Source: Tenacibaculum todarodis (GTDB taxonomy: Bacteria; Bacteroidota; Bacteroidia; Flavobacteriales; Flavobacteriaceae). From it: a DNA stretch of 64,000 nucleotides. The translations under genes were made by a program, and so were the position numbers. Below the pieces are notes generated by a model, which had not been told where the DNA came from, did not search any database, and was given only the letters and a program-made list of their open reading frames with translations. This document shows positions 60,746 to 64,000 of this stretch, piece by piece (the first letter of the stretch is position 1; every line of letters starts with the position of its first letter). The stretch covers positions 248,001 to 312,000 of the forward strand of contig NZ_CP018155.1 of the NCBI RefSeq assembly GCF_001889045.1. Reading direction: 5' to 3'.

Positions 60746-62389
60746 TTAAAAAGGAGTTTCAATATTTAACTGTTTGCAAAAATCTGCAATGGTTGTATCT
60801 GTTTTTTTTATGTCTGTTTCTAAAGCTTTCAAGTCTTTAGAAACGGCTGCTAAATCTATAGGTTCTTCTTCTTCAAACGTATCTACATAACGCGGTATGT
60901 TTAGGTTGTAATCGTTTTCTTTTACTTCGTTTAAAGTGGCTATGTAAGCGTATTTATCTTCTAACACCCCACTTAATCTCCCCTCAAGGGGAGAACTGTA
61001 TGTTCTGTAAGTGTTTATAATTTTATCTAAATGTTCTTCTAATAGTACATTTTGGGTTTTTACTTTCTCAAAATGTTGGCTGGCGTCTATAAATAGGATG
61101 CTTTCGCTTCTTTTTGGTTGAGATTCTTCGGTCATGCTTCCCTCTGAATGACAGCTACGATTCTTTTTTAACACTAAAATACACGTTGGTATGCTTGTAC
61201 CATAAAAGATGTTTGCTGGCAAACCAATTACGGCGTCTAAATAGTTTTTGTCTGCTATTAAAAACTTTCTAATATGGCCTTCGGCTGCGCCTCTAAACAA
61301 AACTCCGTGTGGTAAAACGCACGCCATGGTTCCGTTATCATCTAATTGATGTACCATGTGTTGTACAAAGGCAAAATCGGCTTTCGATTTTGGTGCTAAT
61401 TTTCCGTAAGCAGAAAATCGGTCATCACTCATAAAAAGTGGGCTCGCGCTCCAATTTGCAGAAAATGGCGGATTTGCAACAATGGCTTCAAAACGTTTAT
61501 CTATATGGTTTGGACTTGGGTTTACCAGTGTGTCTTCGTTATAAATATCAAACTGTTTGTAATGTACATTGTGCATAATCATGTTCATTCTACACAAGTT
61601 GTAGGTTGTTGGGTTGCTTTCTTGCCCAAAGAACTCGCCAACTTCTTGTACTTCTTTAGAAACGCGTAGTAATAAAGAACCCGAACCACAGGTTGGATCG
61701 TACACAGATTTTAATTTGGTTTTATTGGTGGTTACCAATTTTGCCAATATTTTAGAGACTTGCTGTGGTGTGTAAAACTCGCCTGCTTTTTTACCTGCGC
61801 CACTTGCAAATTGCCCAATTAAATACTCATACGCATCGCCCAAAATATCGCTTTCGGTGTTTTCTACATCAAAATCAATGCCTTCTAAATGGGTTAATAC
61901 TTTTACAATGAGTTCGTTTTTGGCGTCTTCGGTTTTACCTAATTTACTACTTGTTAAATCTAAGTCTTCAAAGAGATTGCCAAAATCGTCTTCGCTTTCG
62001 CTTCCCATGGTGCTTTGCTCTATGCTGTTTAGCACGTTTGCTAAATCGCCCAGAATAAAGTTGTTTTTGTTGCCGGAGTTTCCGCGTTTTGCAAGTTCAC
62101 TAAACAATTCACTTGGTTTTAAAAAATAACCGAGTTTGTCTAATGCTTCAAAACGGATGGCTTCTAATAATTCTGCTGCTTTTTCATGATTTTCTACAGT
62201 TTGGTAACTTAAACCGTCTGGATCAAGGATAACGTTGGCGTAGTTTTTCATTTTTCGGCTTAAATATTTGTAAAAAATGAAGCCTAATATATAATCTCTA
62301 AAATCGTCTGCGTCCATATTTCCACGTAAATCGTTGGCAATATTCCACAAAGTTTGTTTTAGAATTTGTTGTTTTTGTTCTTCTGACAT
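60746..62389 (-). CDS. hsdM: Type I restriction enzyme methylase subunit M, with in-frame repeat sequence
   Basis: 547 residues. Helical N-domain (about 1-150), SAM motif VYDPTCGSGSLLLR (about 233-246) and catalytic IVANPPFSANW (about 302-312) of an N6-adenine methyltransferase. Two short insertions are encoded by palindromes: CHSEGSMTEESQPKR (about 411-425, from 61116-61154) and SSPLEGRLSGVL (about 462-475, around CTCCCCTCAAGGGGAG at 60978-60993). HsdM normally runs straight from KKN to ILFIDAS and from TYR to DKYAYIA. With HsdS it methylates the target; frame is intact. Confidence 0.94.
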   Translation of the reverse strand: MSEEQKQQILKQTLWNIANDLRGNMDADDFRDYILGFIFYKYLSRKMKNYANVILDPDGLSYQTVENHEKAAELLEAIRFEALDKLGYFLKPSELFSELAKRGNSGNKNNFILGDLANVLNSIEQSTMGSESEDDFGNLFEDLDLTSSKLGKTEDAKNELIVKVLTHLEGIDFDVENTESDILGDAYEYLIGQFASGAGKKAGEFYTPQQVSKILAKLVTTNKTKLKSVYDPTCGSGSLLLRVSKEVQEVGEFFGQESNPTTYNLCRMNMIMHNVHYKQFDIYNEDTLVNPSPNHIDKRFEAIVANPPFSANWSASPLFMSDDRFSAYGKLAPKSKADFAFVQHMVHQLDDNGTMACVLPHGVLFRGAAEGHIRKFLIADKNYLDAVIGLPANIFYGTSIPTCILVLKKNRSCHSEGSMTEESQPKRSESILFIDASQHFEKVKTQNVLLEEHLDKIINTYRTYSSPLEGRLSGVLEDKYAYIATLNEVKENDYNLNIPRYVDTFEEEEPIDLAAVSKDLKALETDIKKTDTTIADFCKQLNIETPF

Positions 62390-62499
62390 TTAAAAGTAAG
62401 GTTGATTAGCAGTTTTTTCTTTTGAAACTTAAAAATAGTAAATTGAAACGGAACTGCATTGTAAATAGTAGATTTCTCTAAAATATGTTTTTTTTTTTC

Positions 62500-62665
62500 C
62501 GCAAAGCGGGAAGAATAAAAAGATTTCTCGATACAAAATTCTTGAAAAAAGAATTGTACTCGAAGTGACAGTGTGTGATTAACTGTGTGTGTTTTTCAGT
62601 AAGAGTAAAAAGATACTGTCAGTTCTAGTGAGTTTGTGAAGTAGGAGCAAATTTGTTTCGAGAAC
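62500..62665. repeat. Degenerate palindromic repeats upstream of hsdM
   Basis: CCGCAAAGCGGGAAG with AAAAAGATTTCTCGATACAA and TACTCGAAGTGACAG forms one unit containing the inner hairpin AATTCTT/AAGAATT; GTCAGTTCTAGTGAG with TTTCGAGAACTTTT forms another. They resemble the CTCGAAGTGACAG-type repeats of flavobacteria, known to me only from memory. Confidence 0.6.
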
Positions 62666-62690
62666 TTTTTACTACTAAAATTTTCCACAA

Positions 62691-62719
62691 AAAAACTCGA
62701 AGCAAAGCTTCGAGTTTTT
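62691..62719 (-). terminator. Terminator of secA
   Basis: AAAAACTCGAAGC (62691-62703) pairs with GCTTCGAGTTTTT (62707-62719), with a T run on the minus strand, about 80 bases past the secA stop. Confidence 0.8.
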
Positions 62720-62771
62720 AATTTTTGAACGTTTAGTTTAAAATATAATCGTTCCTAATCGTTCCTAATCG

Positions 62772-62795
62772 TTGGTTGAGCGTAGCCGAAACCAA
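62772..62795. repeat. GAGCGTAGCCGA palindrome
   Basis: TTGGTTGAGCGTAGCCGAAA plus CCAA forms a near-palindrome 2 bases after the secA stop. A second copy of this family, TGGCTGAGCGTAGCCGAAGC plus CA (59493-59514), is coding sequence in hsdS. Confidence 0.75.
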
Positions 62796-62797
62796 AC

Positions 62798-64000
62798 CTA
62801 GTTATTATACAAAACCCATTCGCCTTTTTCTAAAAGCGGAATTGCTTGTTTGTACTTCACTTGCTTTTCTTCGCCACTCATTACATTTTTAATAGTAACG
62901 CGCTCATTTCTACCAATTTTTGGTTGGTCTCGCACAATAGTTTCAACAGGTTCTTGTTGTTGCTGGCGTGAGTTCTGAATTGCTTGTTGTGTTGAGTTCT
63001 GAACATCGTCTTTACGTAAGTCTAGTTTTTCTCTAGTTTGCTCACGTGCTTCCGAAATCTGATTTGCTTCTTGGTTTGGCAATTTCCCTTTAAATAAGAA
63101 CGATAATACTTCTTTATTAATGTCTGCAACCGTTAATTTAAACAATTCAAAAGCTTCGAACTTATAAATTAACAACGGATCTTTTTGCTCGTAAGATGCA
63201 TTTTGTACAGACTGTTTTAGCTCGTCCATTTTACGTAAATGCTCTTTCCAGTTTTCGTCTATAATGGCAAGCGTAATGTTCTTTTCAAAGTCTTTAACTA
63301 AAGATTGTCCTTCAGTTTCATAGGCTTCTTTTAAGTTGGTGGTAACTTGTAATGTTTTTACGCCATCTGTAAAAGGAACTACAATACGCTGGTATCTGTC
63401 GCCTTCGTTTTCAAACACATTTTTAATAACTGGATATGCTTGTGCGGCATTTCTAATTTTATCTTCTTTATAATGTGCAGTTACAATTGTGTATAATTTA
63501 TCAGTCAATTCTTTTTCTGATAGCTTATTGAATTCTGCTTCCGTAAAAGGAGAAGTCATTGAAGAAAAACGAATTAATTCAAACTCAAAATTCTGGAAAT
63601 CTTTGTTTTGCTTGTTGGCAATTGTAATAGCTTCACATGTTTCAAAAATCATGTTAGCAACATCAATTTGTAAACGAGTTCCGTCTAAAGCGTGTCTTCT
63701 GCGTTTGTACACAAACTCACGTTGTGCATTCATAACATCATCATATTCTAACAAACGTTTACGGATACCAAAGTTGTTTTCTTCTACTTTTTTCTGCGCT
63801 CTTTCAATAGATTTAGAAATCATAGAATGCTGAATTACTTCGCCTTCTTTTAAGCCCATTCTATCCATCATTTTTGCAATTCTGTCCGAACCAAAAAGAC
63901 GCATTAAATTGTCATCTAAAGCTACATAAAATTGAGAAGAACCAACATCACCTTGTCTTCCTGCACGTCCACGTAACTGTCTATCTACACGTCTAGAATC
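62798..64000 (-). CDS. secA: Preprotein translocase ATPase SecA (partial, C-terminal part)
   Basis: The frame is open from the window edge and gives the last 400 residues. It begins with DSRRVDRQLRGRAGRQGDVGSSQFY, helicase motif VI of the second nucleotide-binding domain, and continues through IAKMMDRMGLKEGEVIQHSMIS and the helical scaffold (LRKMDELKQSVQNASYEQKDPL). The tail is rich in glutamine and arginine (SRQQQQEPVETIVRDQPKIGRNERVTI) and ends EWVLYNN, without the cysteine/histidine zinc motif of E. coli SecA, a common state in Bacteroidota. It powers protein export through SecYEG. Confidence 0.96.
   Translation of the reverse strand, partial: DSRRVDRQLRGRAGRQGDVGSSQFYVALDDNLMRLFGSDRIAKMMDRMGLKEGEVIQHSMISKSIERAQKKVEENNFGIRKRLLEYDDVMNAQREFVYKRRRHALDGTRLQIDVANMIFETCEAITIANKQNKDFQNFEFELIRFSSMTSPFTEAEFNKLSEKELTDKLYTIVTAHYKEDKIRNAAQAYPVIKNVFENEGDRYQRIVVPFTDGVKTLQVTTNLKEAYETEGQSLVKDFEKNITLAIIDENWKEHLRKMDELKQSVQNASYEQKDPLLIYKFEAFELFKLTVADINKEVLSFLFKGKLPNQEANQISEAREQTREKLDLRKDDVQNSTQQAIQNSRQQQQEPVETIVRDQPKIGRNERVTIKNVMSGEEKQVKYKQAIPLLEKGEWVLYNN

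Larger units (their letters stand above)
62390..62797. other. 408-base gap between hsdM and secA filled with repeats
   Basis: No gene. It contains the two repeat-like units at 62500-62665, the secA terminator at 62691-62719, a tandem CGTTCCTAAT pair at 62750-62769 and the palindrome at 62772-62795. The first 110 bases before hsdM hold the hsdM leader; no clear promoter box was identified. Confidence 0.6.

Overview
The window looks like chromosomal DNA of a marine-type member of the Flavobacteriaceae (Bacteroidota), in the Polaribacter/Tenacibaculum neighbourhood; the genus is an inference. The evidence is an AT-rich genome with compact operons, promoters of the Bacteroidota form TTG-N16..20-TAnnTTTG, type IX secretion sorting domains, carboxypeptidase-regulatory-like/TonB receptors, many SPI/SPII-exported peptidases and flavobacterial versions of GyrA, SecA, ClpC and HtpG. 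No prophage, integrase, transposase or CRISPR array was seen.

Layout. 1-1.8 kb: end of a TIGR01777 epimerase and an overlapping alpha/beta hydrolase. 2-8.6 kb: a cell-envelope module with two DUF4331 proteins (one a lipoprotein), a TPR lipoprotein and a TonB-dependent receptor, facing an ECF sigma/anti-sigma pair. Two of these genes end in a duplicated three-hairpin RNA element. 8.7-17.1 kb: YdeI-like protein, M28 peptidase, DUF885 lipoprotein, HtpG and an S9 peptidase. 17.3-20 kb: GMC oxidoreductase and a FabH-like synthase. 20.1-22.6 kb: a type II restriction-modification pair of the BsuBI/PstI family. 22.7-27.7 kb: two tandem paralogous outer-membrane receptors. 27.8-31.3 kb: CoA-binding protein and the pyrR-pyrB-STAS-like-T9SS-rnz operon. 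31.8-37.4 kb: SulP transporter, DUF1826, a decayed gene, a thioredoxin/TPR protein and a T9SS type B protein. 37.6-42.5 kb: ddl-coaD-M14 peptidase operon divergent from PASTA-rluD. 42.6-54.5 kb: lipoprotein, ClpC, GyrA, TPR protein, NlpC/P60 peptidase, thiolase and a 7TMR-HD phosphohydrolase. 54.6-55 kb: tRNA-Ser(GCU), tRNA-Pro(UGG), tRNA-Arg(UCU). 55.1-62.4 kb: a methyltransferase and a type I restriction system (hsdM, hsdS, hsdR) with a small GIY-YIG nuclease gene embedded in palindromic repeat arrays. 62.8-64 kb: C-terminal part of SecA.

The most notable signals are: (i) two copies of a roughly 100-nt three-stem-loop element whose differences preserve pairing, at the 3' ends of the TPR and TonB genes of the DUF4331 module; (ii) palindromic repeats of several families that fill gaps and also run in frame through hsdM and hsdS, with the GIY-YIG gene bracketed by direct copies of one array; (iii) similar dyad plus -24/-12-like arrangements upstream of both clpC and htpG. 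All coordinates and motifs were read by eye; no database search or folding program was run.
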